Assembly: GCA_016125585.1 (NCBI GenBank)
Contig: WGLL01000018.1
Location: forward strand, 37,721 to 101,720
Origin: Caulobacter sp.
Lineage (GTDB): Bacteria; Pseudomonadota; Alphaproteobacteria; Caulobacterales; Caulobacteraceae
DNA: 64,000 nucleotides
Direction of reading: 5' to 3'
This document shows positions 17,292 to 25,861 of this stretch, piece after piece; the first letter of the stretch is position 1; each line of letters opens with the position of its first letter. A program made the position numbers and the translations under genes. The notes under the pieces were generated by a model, which ran no database searches, was not told the DNA's origin, and worked only from the letters and a program-made list of their open reading frames with translations.

Positions 17292-17636
17292 ATGAGAGAC
17301 CCACTGCAGACCGGTTTCAACGACCGTATGAAAGCCGCCGCCGAGGCCAAGAAGGCCATGCTGGCCCGGTTCAAGCCCAAGCCCACCGTCACCGACCCCA
17401 ACTTCGTCGACCGTGAGACCCGCAAGGCCCGCGAACTCGAGGAAATCCGCGCCCGGCGCGAGGCGGAAAAGGAAGAGGCGCGCAAGGCCGCCGAGGCGAA
17501 ACGCCAGGCCGAGATGGAAGCCCGCGCCGAGGCCGCCGAGACCGAGCTGGAAGCCAAACGCCGCGAGCGCAAGGAACGCAAGGCCGCCGCCAAGGCCGAG
17601 GCCCGCCTCAAGCGCGAGATGAAACGGGCGCACTAA
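17292..17636 (+). CDS. DUF6481 family protein, copy 2
   Basis: A 114-residue paralogue of the preceding gene. The first 45 residues are nearly identical (RDPLQTGFNDRMKAAAEAKK; PKPTVTDPNFVDRETRKA), while the helical C-terminal half has diverged in sequence but not in character (Ala/Glu/Lys/Arg repeats, ending MKRAH). This is a tandem duplication with the intergenic part not conserved. Function unknown; a charged coiled-coil or RNA/nucleoid-associated role is only a guess. Confidence 0.8.
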   Translation: MRDPLQTGFNDRMKAAAEAKKAMLARFKPKPTVTDPNFVDRETRKARELEEIRARREAEKEEARKAAEAKRQAEMEARAEAAETELEAKRRERKERKAAAKAEARLKREMKRAH

Positions 17637-17647
17637 GCGGCTTCATA

Positions 17648-17719
17648 CCTCCCTTTCGCAGGGAGGCGGCGCTCCCCTTTTGTGAGCCAGCGATCATGCC
17701 CTCCCCATGAAGGGGAGGG
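17648..17719. repeat. Short paired palindromic element
   Basis: Two palindromes, 17648-17666 (CCTCCCTTTCGCAGGGAGG) and 17699-17719 (CCCTCCCC...GGGGAGGG), lie between the second DUF6481 gene and the SDR gene. This is a short form of the element family seen at 1379 and 49890. Confidence 0.6.
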
Positions 17720-17758
17720 ACGGTCTATGGTGCCTGAAAAATCACATGGAGCGCCAAG

Positions 17759-18511
17759 ATGTCCGACCTCTTTTCCCTCGCCGGCCGCACGGCCCTGATC
17801 ACCGGCGGCTCGCGCGGCATCGGCCGGATGATCGCCGCGGGCTTCATCTCCCAGGGCGCCAAGGTCTACATCTCGGCCCGCAAGGAAGTCGCCTGCCGCC
17901 AGACCGCCGAGGACCTCGGCTGCATCGCCCTGCCCGCTGACGTCTCGACCATGGAGGGGATGAAGGGGCTGGTCTCGGCCTATGGCGAGCATGAGTCCGG
18001 GCTCGACATCCTGGTCAACAACGCCGGCGCCGCCTGGCTGGCCCCCTTCGAGGATTTCCCGGAAAAGGGCTGGGACAAGGTCATGGACCTGAACGTCAAG
18101 ACGCCCTTCTACCTGACCAGCCTGCTCGCCCCGATGCTGCGCGCCACCGCCAGCACCGACAGGCCGGCCAAGGTGATCAACATCTGCTCCATCGACGGCA
18201 TCGCGGTGAACCCGCAGGAGACCTATCCCTACGCCGCCAGCAAGGCCGGGCTGATCCACCTGACCCGGCGCATGGCGAAGACCCTGATCGCCGACAACAT
18301 TGTCTGCAGCGCCATCGCCCCCGGCGCCTTCGCCAGCGACATGAACATCGCCGCCCGCGACCAGGCCGAGGCGGTCGCCGCCCGGGTGCCGGCGAAACGG
18401 ATCGGCACGGATGAGGACATGGCCGGCGCGGCCATCTATCTGGCCTCCCGCGCCGGCGACTATGTGGTCGGGGCGACCCTCACCGTCGATGGCGGGGTGG
18501 CCTACTGCTGA
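17759..18511 (+). CDS. Short-chain dehydrogenase/reductase
   Basis: A 250-residue classical SDR that uses NAD(P)(H). The Rossmann glycine motif TGGSRGIG is at about residues 12-19, NNAG near 90, the catalytic Ser in ICSIDG, and YPYAASK supplies Tyr and Lys near residues 158 and 162. The C terminus (VVGATLTVDGGVAYC) is the standard end. The arginine/lysine after strand 2 (SARKE) hints at NADP preference. Substrate unknown. The start has a GGAG-type site (ACATGGAGCGCCAAG) before ATG. No operon partner is evident. Confidence 0.9.
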   Translation: MSDLFSLAGRTALITGGSRGIGRMIAAGFISQGAKVYISARKEVACRQTAEDLGCIALPADVSTMEGMKGLVSAYGEHESGLDILVNNAGAAWLAPFEDFPEKGWDKVMDLNVKTPFYLTSLLAPMLRATASTDRPAKVINICSIDGIAVNPQETYPYAASKAGLIHLTRRMAKTLIADNIVCSAIAPGAFASDMNIAARDQAEAVAARVPAKRIGTDEDMAGAAIYLASRAGDYVVGATLTVDGGVAYC

Positions 18512-18554
18512 GGCTGCTGCCCGGCCCGCCGATCCTTCGCGCTTGGGGAGGCCT

Positions 18555-18764
18555 TCAGAAGCTCCGCTTCCCGACCCGGCCGAGCGCCCCGACGGCGGCG
18601 GCGGCGAATTCGCCCGTGCGCCAGGCGGTCTCCCGGTCGGCGGCCTCGCCCCGCGCGGCGACCTCGGCGTCGAGGTTCATCAGGGTCCAGATCCAGCGAC
18701 TGTTTTCCGGACGAACGAAGAGGGCGAAGCCGGGATCGGCAGCGATCTGGGCGCAATGGGGCAT
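18555..18764 (-). CDS. Small hypothetical protein
   Basis: A 69-residue protein (MPHCAQIAADPGFALFVRPE...RVGKRSF). The start is supported by a strong AGGGAGG six bases before ATG at 18764. Internal features include an Ala-rich helix (ETAWRTGEFAAAAVGALG) and a preceding motif NSRWIWTLMNLDAEVAARGE. No family recognised. It sits alone, convergent with the SDR gene; a short palindrome separates it from the histidine kinase end. Confidence 0.55.
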   Translation of the reverse strand: MPHCAQIAADPGFALFVRPENSRWIWTLMNLDAEVAARGEAADRETAWRTGEFAAAAVGALGRVGKRSF

Positions 18765-18871
18765 GGCGGTCCTCCCTGACATGAAGCCGCCAGCATGGCG
18801 CCCGCCCTTGAAGACCCGATGGCGAGGTCGGCGCCGATTCGGTGCAGCCGGCCGCGTCCCCTTACCCCTCC

Positions 18872-18901
18872 CCGCTCATCCCGACGAAGGGGGATGAGCG
18901 G
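18872..18901. terminator. Hairpin downstream of the histidine kinase operon
   Basis: CCGCTCATCCC (18872-18882) pairs perfectly with GGGATGAGCGG (18891-18901). It lies 10 bases after the kinase stop in the direction of transcription. No T-run follows on the minus strand, so it could be a Rho-assisted stop or a repeat relic rather than a true intrinsic terminator. Confidence 0.4.
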
Positions 18902-18910
18902 ATTTTGGAG

Positions 18911-20485
18911 TTACTGGGCGAGCGGCAGCCGCAATTCGAACCGGGCGCCGCCCGTGCAAGGCACGTCGGCGATGGTGGCGTGGCTGGCGGCCAGCAGGGA
19001 GCGGGCAATGCTGAGTCCCAGGCCTGTTCCGCCATCGGCCCGGTGGCTGGTGAAAAAGGGTTCGAACAGGCGCTCGCGGTCGGCCTCGGCGACGCCGGGG
19101 CCGTCGTCCTGGACGGCGAGGCAGAGTCGGCGGTCGAGCACCGCCGCCGAGACAACGACCGATTTCGCCCCGGCCTGACGGCTGTTTTCCAGCAGGGTGG
19201 TCAGCACCGCCTCCAGGGTCGCGGCCGGCACCGCGACCGCCAGCAGCGGATCGGGCAGCTCGAGACTGACCTTCAATCCCGATGCGCGATCCTCGGCCGC
19301 CCGTTTCAGCGCCGGGCCGGGATCGACCGCGTCACCGGCCTCGGGCCTGGCCATATCGGCCCGGGCCATGTCCAGCAGCCGGCTGACCAGCTGGTTCAGG
19401 CGCGCGTTGTCGGCGGCGATGTTGTCGAGGAAGCGTCGCCGTTCCTGCGGGCTCATGGTCTCGAAGTGGTCCTGCAGCAATTCCACCGCCCCGCCGATTC
19501 CGGCCAGCGGTGTCTTGAACTCGTGGCTGACGGCGGCGGCGAAGTCGCGCAGGTAGCCCGAGCGCCGATCGATGGCCTCGGCCATCTCGCGAAAGTCCTC
19601 ATACAGGGCGCGGATCTCTATGGCCGCCGTGGTCGGGGTGTCCGGCACCGTGCCGCGCCCGGCGGTCACCGCCCGCGCCGCCCGGCTGAGGGCGACGATG
19701 GGCCGGCTGATCCCCCGCGAGACAAGGCCGGCCATGATCACCAGCATTCCCAGGATGAGAGCCAGGGCGAACAGGATCTTGCCCCGGTCCTCATAGACGC
19801 CGCGGAACAGGGCCCGGGGCGAGCGGGACAGCAGCAGCACCCCGACCACCCGGCCCTGAACGACAATCGGCCGGGCATGGTGGATGCGGATCGCCGAGGC
19901 CTTGGACAGCCACTCGTAGTGGCTGTCGGGGCGATAGTCGCCATTGCGGCGCAGCACCGTATCCGGAGCGCCGGCCAGCGCGGCCTTGACCTCCGGCAGG
20001 AAGGACAGATCGCCGCCCAGGCCATAGCCGCGAACCACCTGGCCCCGGCTGTCGAGCATCAGCACCGAGGCCAGGGTGGTCTTGACCGTGGCGTCGATGA
20101 CCGGGGCCAGGGCGCGGGCCTCCTCCACGGCCGCCGAGTCGGGGGCCGAGGCGGCCGGCCTGGCGTTGGGACGCTCGGGCAGGATCGGTCCGTCTGACAG
20201 GTCGATGGTGGTCCGCTCGGGAACATAATAATCCGGGGCCTTGGTGTCCGCCGGCGGGGGCGGGGGCGCGCCCGGCCATTGGGCGACGGCGGCGGCGGCC
20301 AGGGCCGCGCCCTGGGCCACCAGTTCGGCCTCGGTCTGGCGAACCAGGGTGTTCTCATAGACCCGCAGCAGCACCGCGCTGCCGACCGGCAGGAAGGCCA
20401 CAAAGGCCAGGGCGCCCAGCAGGATGGTGCGCAGCCTGAGAGCCGGCCAGTAGCGCTTGAGGACGGCCTTGACCCGCCCGATCAA
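18911..20485 (-). CDS. Two-component sensor histidine kinase
   Basis: A 524-residue inner-membrane kinase. TM1 is near residues 20-38, a roughly 210-residue periplasmic sensor region follows with a Pro-rich stretch near residue 75, then TM2 near 260-282, HAMP, and the phospho-acceptor helix with AAVSHEFKTPLAG (His near residue 320). The ATPase domain shows LLENSRQ (N box), DDGPGVAEADRERLFEPF (G1/F box) and GGTGLGLSI (G2). It should phosphorylate the response regulator encoded 13 bases upstream. The periplasmic part is not assigned to a named sensor domain. The layout resembles CreC, but ligand and targets are unknown. Confidence 0.92.
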   Translation of the reverse strand: MIGRVKAVLKRYWPALRLRTILLGALAFVAFLPVGSAVLLRVYENTLVRQTEAELVAQGAALAAAAVAQWPGAPPPPPADTKAPDYYVPERTTIDLSDGPILPERPNARPAASAPDSAAVEEARALAPVIDATVKTTLASVLMLDSRGQVVRGYGLGGDLSFLPEVKAALAGAPDTVLRRNGDYRPDSHYEWLSKASAIRIHHARPIVVQGRVVGVLLLSRSPRALFRGVYEDRGKILFALALILGMLVIMAGLVSRGISRPIVALSRAARAVTAGRGTVPDTPTTAAIEIRALYEDFREMAEAIDRRSGYLRDFAAAVSHEFKTPLAGIGGAVELLQDHFETMSPQERRRFLDNIAADNARLNQLVSRLLDMARADMARPEAGDAVDPGPALKRAAEDRASGLKVSLELPDPLLAVAVPAATLEAVLTTLLENSRQAGAKSVVVSAAVLDRRLCLAVQDDGPGVAEADRERLFEPFFTSHRADGGTGLGLSIARSLLAASHATIADVPCTGGARFELRLPLAQ

Positions 20486-20498
20486 GGCCGCCGGCCTG

Positions 20499-21218
20499 TC
20501 ATGCGGTACCGCCTGCGCAGGGGCCCAATCGATAGCCGACCCCGGCCTTGGTCTCGATCACGTCATGACCGCCCAGCGCTGCGAACTTGCCGCGCAGGTT
20601 GCGCACATGGCTGTCGATGGTGCGGTCGGTGATAGCGAAGCCCGGACCGTGCAGGCGGTCGATGATGGCGTCACGGGTAAACACCCGGGTCGGCGACGCG
20701 GCCAGGGCCTTGAGGATGCCGAACTCCGTGACCGTCAGGGTCGCCTCCTGGCCCGCCCAGCGCGCCGACCAGGCGTCGGTATCGAGTGTGAGGCGGCCGT
20801 GTGACAGTTGTCCGCCCTCGGCCGGGGCCGCCGTGGCGCCCTGGCCGGCCCGCCGCAGGATGGCGCTGATCCGGGCGGTGACCTCGCGGGGGCTGAAGGG
20901 TTTGACCACATAGTCGTCGGCGCCCAGCTCGATGCCCAGCACCCGATCAATCTCGTCATCCCGCGAGGACAGGAACAGGATCGGCGTCTCGCCCCTGGCC
21001 CGCACCCGGCGGCAGACCTCCAGCCCGTCGAGACGCGGCATGTTGATATCCAGGATGATCAGGTCCGGCGCCTGAGCCTCGAAGGCGGTCATCGCCGCCG
21101 CCCCGTCCTCGGCCTGACGGGTCAAATAGCCGGCCTTGGTCAGGGCGAAATCGAGCAGTTCGCGGATGTGCGGATCGTCATCGACGATCAGGATGGAGCG
21201 GGACATGGCGTGCATCAT
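20499..21218 (-). CDS. OmpR-family response regulator
   Basis: A receiver domain (ILIVDDDPHIREL; phospho-Asp in LIILDINMPRLDG; FLSSRD; Lys in DYVVKPF) is followed by a winged-helix DNA-binding domain (LTVTEFGILKALAASP..RVFTRDAI..HVRNLRGKF). It is 239 residues from ATG 21218, which overlaps the DUF4173 stop by 4 bases; an internal ATG at 21206 gives a more usual start (MSRSILIVDDD). It is the cognate partner of the downstream histidine kinase. Targets are unknown; autoregulation of this operon is the simplest guess. Confidence 0.93.
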   Translation of the reverse strand: MMHAMSRSILIVDDDPHIRELLDFALTKAGYLTRQAEDGAAAMTAFEAQAPDLIILDINMPRLDGLEVCRRVRARGETPILFLSSRDDEIDRVLGIELGADDYVVKPFSPREVTARISAILRRAGQGATAAPAEGGQLSHGRLTLDTDAWSARWAGQEATLTVTEFGILKALAASPTRVFTRDAIIDRLHGPGFAITDRTIDSHVRNLRGKFAALGGHDVIETKAGVGYRLGPCAGGTA

Positions 21219-22750
21219 TCCGAGGTTTGGGCCGAGGTCAACGCGGACGTGTCGCGCGGGGGTGCGGGCGGGATGGCGAGGGGCGGCGCGGGCGGCGACG
21301 GCGGGGCCGCGGCGATCAGGGCTCTGGCCTGCGCCAGCCGCCGATGACCGCGCCAGGTCCAGCTCAGCGGGTCGGCCTGCCGGACCTCCAGATCCGCCAT
21401 GAGGTCTTCCCGGACCATGCGCAGTCGCTCATTCAGCGGCCAGTCGCGGACCTGCCCTTCCAGCCTTGCGACCGGAACCAGGGCTGCCGGTCCCAGTCGT
21501 TTCAGGTAGGCGACATCCAGTTCCGCCCCCTTGCCGCCCACCTCCCGGGCGTGGCGAACGTTCCAGTCGGCGGTTACCGCGCCGCTGTCGACGACGGTAA
21601 AGACCAGCAGGACCAGGCCTGCGGCAAGGGCGTTGGCGTTGATCAGCCAGGCCGCCGTCCGCCTGCGGATCATCCGCCAGCAGATCAGGATCAATCCGAG
21701 CCCGACCAGCCCCATCCAGGCCAGGGCCGCGAGACGCAGGGGGGTCAGACTGTAGGCCTCGATATAGTCCAGGGTCCGCAGGATGCCGCTGGCGACAAGG
21801 AACAGGTTCTGGGCCACCCACAGCACCACCAGACGTCGCACCAGCGGCCTCTGGCTGGTCTCCGATCCTGGGGCCAGCGCAACCAGCACGAACAGGCCCG
21901 CCAGCAGGGCGGTGAAGATCAGGGGATAGGCGCCGCGATGGGCGTAGTCGGCCAGGGTCATGCCGTCCGGCAGCGACGCGCCGCTCCACAGGAAGGCCGC
22001 ATCGAGGCCGTTCTGCAGGGCGAACAGGCCGTTGAAGACGACCAGCGACAGGATGATCGACGCCGGATTGATCCCCGGCAGCGGAGGACCTTTTCGCGCC
22101 TCATCCAGCTGTAGCGTCTTCTTCAGCCAGACCGGACGCAGCAGGGCGAAAGCCAGGCCCCCCAGAACGCCCCAGACCAGAAACCGGATCGGTTCAAGGC
22201 CGGGCCATTGGATGTGGTCGAGGGCATTGGAAATCACCGGATTGGCGGCCGCGAACAGGGCCAGGAAAAGCAGTCCCCCGGCCAGGGGCAGCACGACCAG
22301 CCCGGCCAATGACAACAGGCCCCGCGTCTTGCGACGCCGCACCCGTTTCAGCCCGAGCTGGCGCAGGGCGGCGATCGGGGCGAGCAGGGGACCAAAGCCC
22401 ATCCAGGCCAGCCGCTGGACCCAGGTCCAGACGCCCTGGCCAAACCCGGCGCGCGCCGAGAGCACAGCGATGGCGAGACAGATCGAAAAGCCGACCCAGC
22501 CGATCAAGCTTGGCGTCTCGGCCTGGAACAGGCCCAGCACTAAAGCCGCCGCCAGCAGCGGCCAGGCCCGTCGCCGGGCATGGGGATGGGTCACGGCGAC
22601 AACGGCGATCAGCGCCACGGCGAGAAGGGCAAGATTCAGTCCTAGGCCGTGCTCCCAGAGAAGCTGGTCGGCGAGAAGCGCCAGCACCGGCGCCAGCACC
22701 GCCCTCAGCCAGAAGCTCCACCGTCCTTTGGCTCTGGTCGCCATCGACAT
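21215..22750 (-). CDS. DUF4173-family multi-spanning membrane protein
   Basis: A 511-residue protein with about 11-12 hydrophobic helices. The conserved block LVVFNGLFALQNGLDAAFLW then DGMTLADYAHRGAYPLIFTA and NLFLVASGILRTLDYIEAYSLTPLR is the signature of DUF4173. The family is uncharacterised, and members are often encoded next to two-component systems, as here: this gene is first in an operon with the response regulator and kinase. It could be the regulated output or a co-sensor in the inner membrane (inference). The C-terminal part after the last helix is soluble (residues about 400-511). Confidence 0.85.
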   Translation of the reverse strand: MSMATRAKGRWSFWLRAVLAPVLALLADQLLWEHGLGLNLALLAVALIAVVAVTHPHARRRAWPLLAAALVLGLFQAETPSLIGWVGFSICLAIAVLSARAGFGQGVWTWVQRLAWMGFGPLLAPIAALRQLGLKRVRRRKTRGLLSLAGLVVLPLAGGLLFLALFAAANPVISNALDHIQWPGLEPIRFLVWGVLGGLAFALLRPVWLKKTLQLDEARKGPPLPGINPASIILSLVVFNGLFALQNGLDAAFLWSGASLPDGMTLADYAHRGAYPLIFTALLAGLFVLVALAPGSETSQRPLVRRLVVLWVAQNLFLVASGILRTLDYIEAYSLTPLRLAALAWMGLVGLGLILICWRMIRRRTAAWLINANALAAGLVLLVFTVVDSGAVTADWNVRHAREVGGKGAELDVAYLKRLGPAALVPVARLEGQVRDWPLNERLRMVREDLMADLEVRQADPLSWTWRGHRRLAQARALIAAAPPSPPAPPLAIPPAPPRDTSALTSAQTSE

Positions 22751-22856
22751 CCTCCCTGATCCCTGATTCTCAGGCTGCAGGGATCAGGTGGAGGCGCGGG
22801 GGTTGGAGCCGTGCAGAGCCCGACCCCCCACATGCAGTTCCGGTGCAGACGCGCCG

Positions 22857-23378
22857 TCAGCTCTTCATGCGCATGTGACCGAGGTAGTGACGCTTGCCCA
22901 GCGGAACGCCCTTGTTGCGCAGGATGTCGTAGGCGGTGGTGGCGTGGAAATGCAGATTGGGCAGGGAGAAGGACAGCAGGTAGCCCTCGTTGGTGAAGGG
23001 CAGTTTCATCTGGCCCATTTGAAACACCACGTCACCTCCGGCCAGGGCGTCGATCTCGGCCCGGTCGGCCGCCTGCAGCTTGGCCAGGGTGTCGGCGACC
23101 AGCGCCTGAAGGCCTGCATAGTCGAGCGGCTCGGAGGCGCCGGGCGGACCGGCCACCCCGCCGCGCATGCCGTCCAGGGCGCCCTGGGAATGGTGGACCA
23201 CCGACAGGATCTGGAACCGGAAGGGCAACATGTCGTCATGCAGCCGGGCCTCGACGATCTCCTCCAGGCCGTGGCCGGCCGCCTCGAAATGCTTGCGGCC
23301 AACCTCAAGGAAGCCGGAGACGGCGCCGACGGTCTGCAGGTAACAGGCCACGCTCATGTCGTAGAAAGTCGTCATCAA
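22857..23378 (-). CDS. DUF1993 family protein
   Basis: A 173-residue protein with the family features SVACYLQTVGAVSGFLEVG near the N terminus and NEGYLLSFSLPNLHFHATTAYDILRNKGVPLGK near the C terminus (His-x-His plus upstream His residues suggest a DinB-like four-helix metal site). Members are about 170 residues and uncharacterised. The start overlaps the GMC oxidoreductase stop by 4 bases, so it is the downstream gene of a coupled pair. Confidence 0.85.
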   Translation of the reverse strand: MMTTFYDMSVACYLQTVGAVSGFLEVGRKHFEAAGHGLEEIVEARLHDDMLPFRFQILSVVHHSQGALDGMRGGVAGPPGASEPLDYAGLQALVADTLAKLQAADRAEIDALAGGDVVFQMGQMKLPFTNEGYLLSFSLPNLHFHATTAYDILRNKGVPLGKRHYLGHMRMKS

Positions 23379-24979
23379 GGGGTTCCTCCCGGATCGGATG
23401 AGGCTGGCGTCTTCGCACCAAGCCGGTCGATCAGATGATCGCCCACCCGCATGGCGTTGGCTACTGCCGTCAGCGTCGGATTCACCGCATTGGCGGAGAC
23501 AAAAAAGCTGGTGTCGACGATGTAGAGGTTATCCAGCTCATGGGCCTTGCAGTCGCGGTCGAGGACGGAAGCGGCCGGGTCTGACCCGAACCGCGTCGTG
23601 CCGCACTGGTGGGCGGTGCCGTAGAGCGGCAGCAGGGAATCGATCTGGAAGTGATGCTGCGAGATTGGATGGGCGTGGCTTGAGAAGCCGTCCAGAGAGG
23701 CCTTGAGGATGTTCACAAGCCGATCGTGGCCTTCAAGATTGCCGAAGGTGTAGTTGAGGGTGATGCGGCCATCGCGGCCAAGCTTCACCCGGTTGTCCGG
23801 CGAGGGCAGGTCTTCGGAGATCACCAGCATCGACAGCATCCGCTCGGCCGCCGCGCCGGAGAGGGCGTCGGGCACCAGGAAGGGCGGCAGCCAGTCCTCG
23901 ATCTGGCCCTCCAAGGTCTGACCGGACATGTATTCCAGCAGCTGGATATGGCCCATCGGCAGGTCATAGCCGCCACGCGGGTCGCCCCAGTAGAAGTCGT
24001 TGACCGCCAGGGTCTTGGGGAAGGTCACCGCCTGCCGGTCCAGGGTCAGGGAGATCACCGCCGAGGAATTATGGAACATGTAATTGCGGCCGACCTGGTC
24101 GGAGCCGTTGGCCAGGCCGTTCGGATGGGCAGCGTTGGCCGAGGCCTGGAGGATGACAGCGGTGTTGGCCGCCCCGGCCGCCAGCACGACAATGTCGCCG
24201 CTCCAGCGTTCCTCGCCGTGCGCCGCCTGGCAGACCACCTCGGTCACGGTCCTGCCGCCGGCGTCGGTCTCCAGCTTCAGCACCTTGCGGCCGGGCAGCA
24301 GGGTGACGTTGGGGAGGTCCATCAGCGGTTCGATCGCTAGGGTGCGGGCGTCGCACTTGGCCTTGAGCAGGCAGGGATAGCCGCCGCAGGTCTTGCACTT
24401 GATACAGGTCGAGGTGACGGGCCGGGCCTCGTCCAGCTTGACCCCCAGCGGCAGGGAGAAGGGCTTCCAGCCCTGCATCTCCCAATGGCCCTTTAGGGCG
24501 GCGACGCCGGGATCATGACTGACGGCGGGAAAGGCGTAAGCCGGCTCGTCGCCGGTCTCCGTCGGGTCCTCGCCCCGCGCGCCATGCACCTGCCAGAGCC
24601 GCTCGGCCTCGTCATAGTAGGGCGCCAGATCAGTCAGGCTGATCGGCCAGGCGGGGGACACGCCGCCGGCGTGGCGGACCTGCGTGAAGTCCCGCTCGCG
24701 CATCCGCATCAAAGCGGCGCCGTAGAAGCTGGTGTTGCCGCCGACCCAGTAGTGGGTGTTGGGAATGAAGGCATGGCCGTGCTTGTCGTACCAGCGCTCC
24801 TGGGTGCGATAGCGGCGCTGGATGAACACCGCCTTGGGGCTCCAGTTCTCGGCTTCGCGGGGCAGCTGCTCGCCGCGCTCGAGGATCAGGATCGCCTTGC
24901 CGGTCGGGGCCAGTCGCTGCGCCAGGGTCCCGCCGCCGGCGCCCGAACCGATGACGATGATGTCGAAGTGGCTGCGCAT
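23375..24979 (-). CDS. GMC-family FAD-dependent oxidoreductase
   Basis: A 534-residue flavoprotein. The N-terminal FAD-binding Rossmann motif is DIIVIGSGAGGGTLAQRL followed by ILILERGEQLPRE. The substrate domain contains HNSSAVI, and the active-site His lies in the C-terminal SISQHH / GTAHQCGTTRFG region (the family His/Asn pair). The end NLYIVDTSFFVSANAVNPTLT is diagnostic for GMC enzymes. A Cys-rich segment (STCIKCKTCGGYPCLLKAKCD, six Cys near residues 190-210) is unusual for GMC alcohol oxidases and recalls the cholesterol-oxidase-like or long-chain-alcohol branch. Coupled to DUF1993 downstream and 5 bases from the SDR stop. Confidence 0.9.
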   Translation of the reverse strand: MRSHFDIIVIGSGAGGGTLAQRLAPTGKAILILERGEQLPREAENWSPKAVFIQRRYRTQERWYDKHGHAFIPNTHYWVGGNTSFYGAALMRMRERDFTQVRHAGGVSPAWPISLTDLAPYYDEAERLWQVHGARGEDPTETGDEPAYAFPAVSHDPGVAALKGHWEMQGWKPFSLPLGVKLDEARPVTSTCIKCKTCGGYPCLLKAKCDARTLAIEPLMDLPNVTLLPGRKVLKLETDAGGRTVTEVVCQAAHGEERWSGDIVVLAAGAANTAVILQASANAAHPNGLANGSDQVGRNYMFHNSSAVISLTLDRQAVTFPKTLAVNDFYWGDPRGGYDLPMGHIQLLEYMSGQTLEGQIEDWLPPFLVPDALSGAAAERMLSMLVISEDLPSPDNRVKLGRDGRITLNYTFGNLEGHDRLVNILKASLDGFSSHAHPISQHHFQIDSLLPLYGTAHQCGTTRFGSDPAASVLDRDCKAHELDNLYIVDTSFFVSANAVNPTLTAVANAMRVGDHLIDRLGAKTPASSDPGGTP

Positions 24980-24983
24980 GGGT

Positions 24984-25790
24984 CTAGCTGTCCGCGTCGA
25001 GGTGATACTTCTTCGAGCCCTGCATCAGGATGGCCCGGACCAGGCCCATCGGCAGCAGACGCATCAGGGCCGCGGCGAGGGCGTTGTACCAGCCGGGAAT
25101 GACCACCACCCGGCCGGCGTCGTTGGCTTTCAGGGCTGCGTCGACCACCTGCTGCGGAGTCTGGAACAGCCGGCGCGGCGCCTCATCCATCACCGCCCCG
25201 GTGCCGTTGGCGGCGGCGAATTCGGTCCGGGTGAAACCGGGACAGACGGCGGTCACCTTCAGGCCGGCGGGTCCGTACTCGGCGGCCAGCGCCTGGCTGA
25301 AGCTGATCATCAGGCTCTTGGCCCCGGGATAGAGGCTGTGACCGGCCACGCCGGGCGCGAAGCCGGCCAGGGAGGCGGTGTTGATGATCCGTCCTCGCCC
25401 TCTCGCAACCATGCCGCCGATCACCCGGTGGGCCAGGCCGCAGGGATTGACCACCAGGGTCATCAGAAAGTCCCGCTGCCGCATCCAGGCCACGTCGGCG
25501 AAACTCTGGGCGATGGAATAGCCGGCGTTGTTGACCAGCATGTCGACATGGCGGCCCCGCTGGTCGATGGCGGCCAGCACCGCTGCATCAGCCCCAAGGA
25601 CCGACAGGTCCATCGGCAGGGCGAAGGCCTCGACGCCATGGCGGGCGGACAGCTGTGCGGCCAGCGCCTCAAGCCGGTCGACGCGGCGGGCGACCAGGGC
25701 CAGATCATAGCCCCGCGCCGCCAGGGCCTGCGCAAAGGCCTCTCCGATGCCGGAGGAGGCGCCGGTGATCAGGGCGAGAGGTCGGGCGAT
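24984..25790 (-). CDS. Short-chain dehydrogenase/reductase, start codon missing or frameshifted
   Basis: A 268-residue classical SDR: LALITGASSGIGEAFAQ at the N terminus, NNAGYSIAQ, catalytic Ser in NTASLAG, and SLYPGAKSLM with Tyr and Lys. The C terminus (ALMRLLPMGLVRAIL) is typical of the DltE/YqjQ-like group. The reading frame has no ATG, GTG or TTG between the in-frame stop at 25803-25805 and residue 60. The only SD-spaced codon is ATC at 25790 (AAGGA eight bases before). Alternatively, ATG at 25836 (reads MNGAPHAPASLKDARHRP) runs in the frame one base off and would join the SDR if one base near 25775-25790 were removed. Either a non-canonical start or a frameshift; it precedes the GMC gene in the same operon. 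Confidence 0.75.
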   Translation of the reverse strand: MARPLALITGASSGIGEAFAQALAARGYDLALVARRVDRLEALAAQLSARHGVEAFALPMDLSVLGADAAVLAAIDQRGRHVDMLVNNAGYSIAQSFADVAWMRQRDFLMTLVVNPCGLAHRVIGGMVARGRGRIINTASLAGFAPGVAGHSLYPGAKSLMISFSQALAAEYGPAGLKVTAVCPGFTRTEFAAANGTGAVMDEAPRRLFQTPQQVVDAALKANDAGRVVVIPGWYNALAAALMRLLPMGLVRAILMQGSKKYHLDADS

Positions 25791-25861
25791 GGCGGGCGTC
25801 CTTCAGCGAGGCCGGGGCATGGGGCGCCCCGTTCATGGCCCTGTTGTGGCGGCGCCCCTGT

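Noticed and set aside
18911..21218. Calling the two-component system CreBC
   Set aside because: Layout is similar, but the kinase periplasmic part and missing CreD do not support the name.
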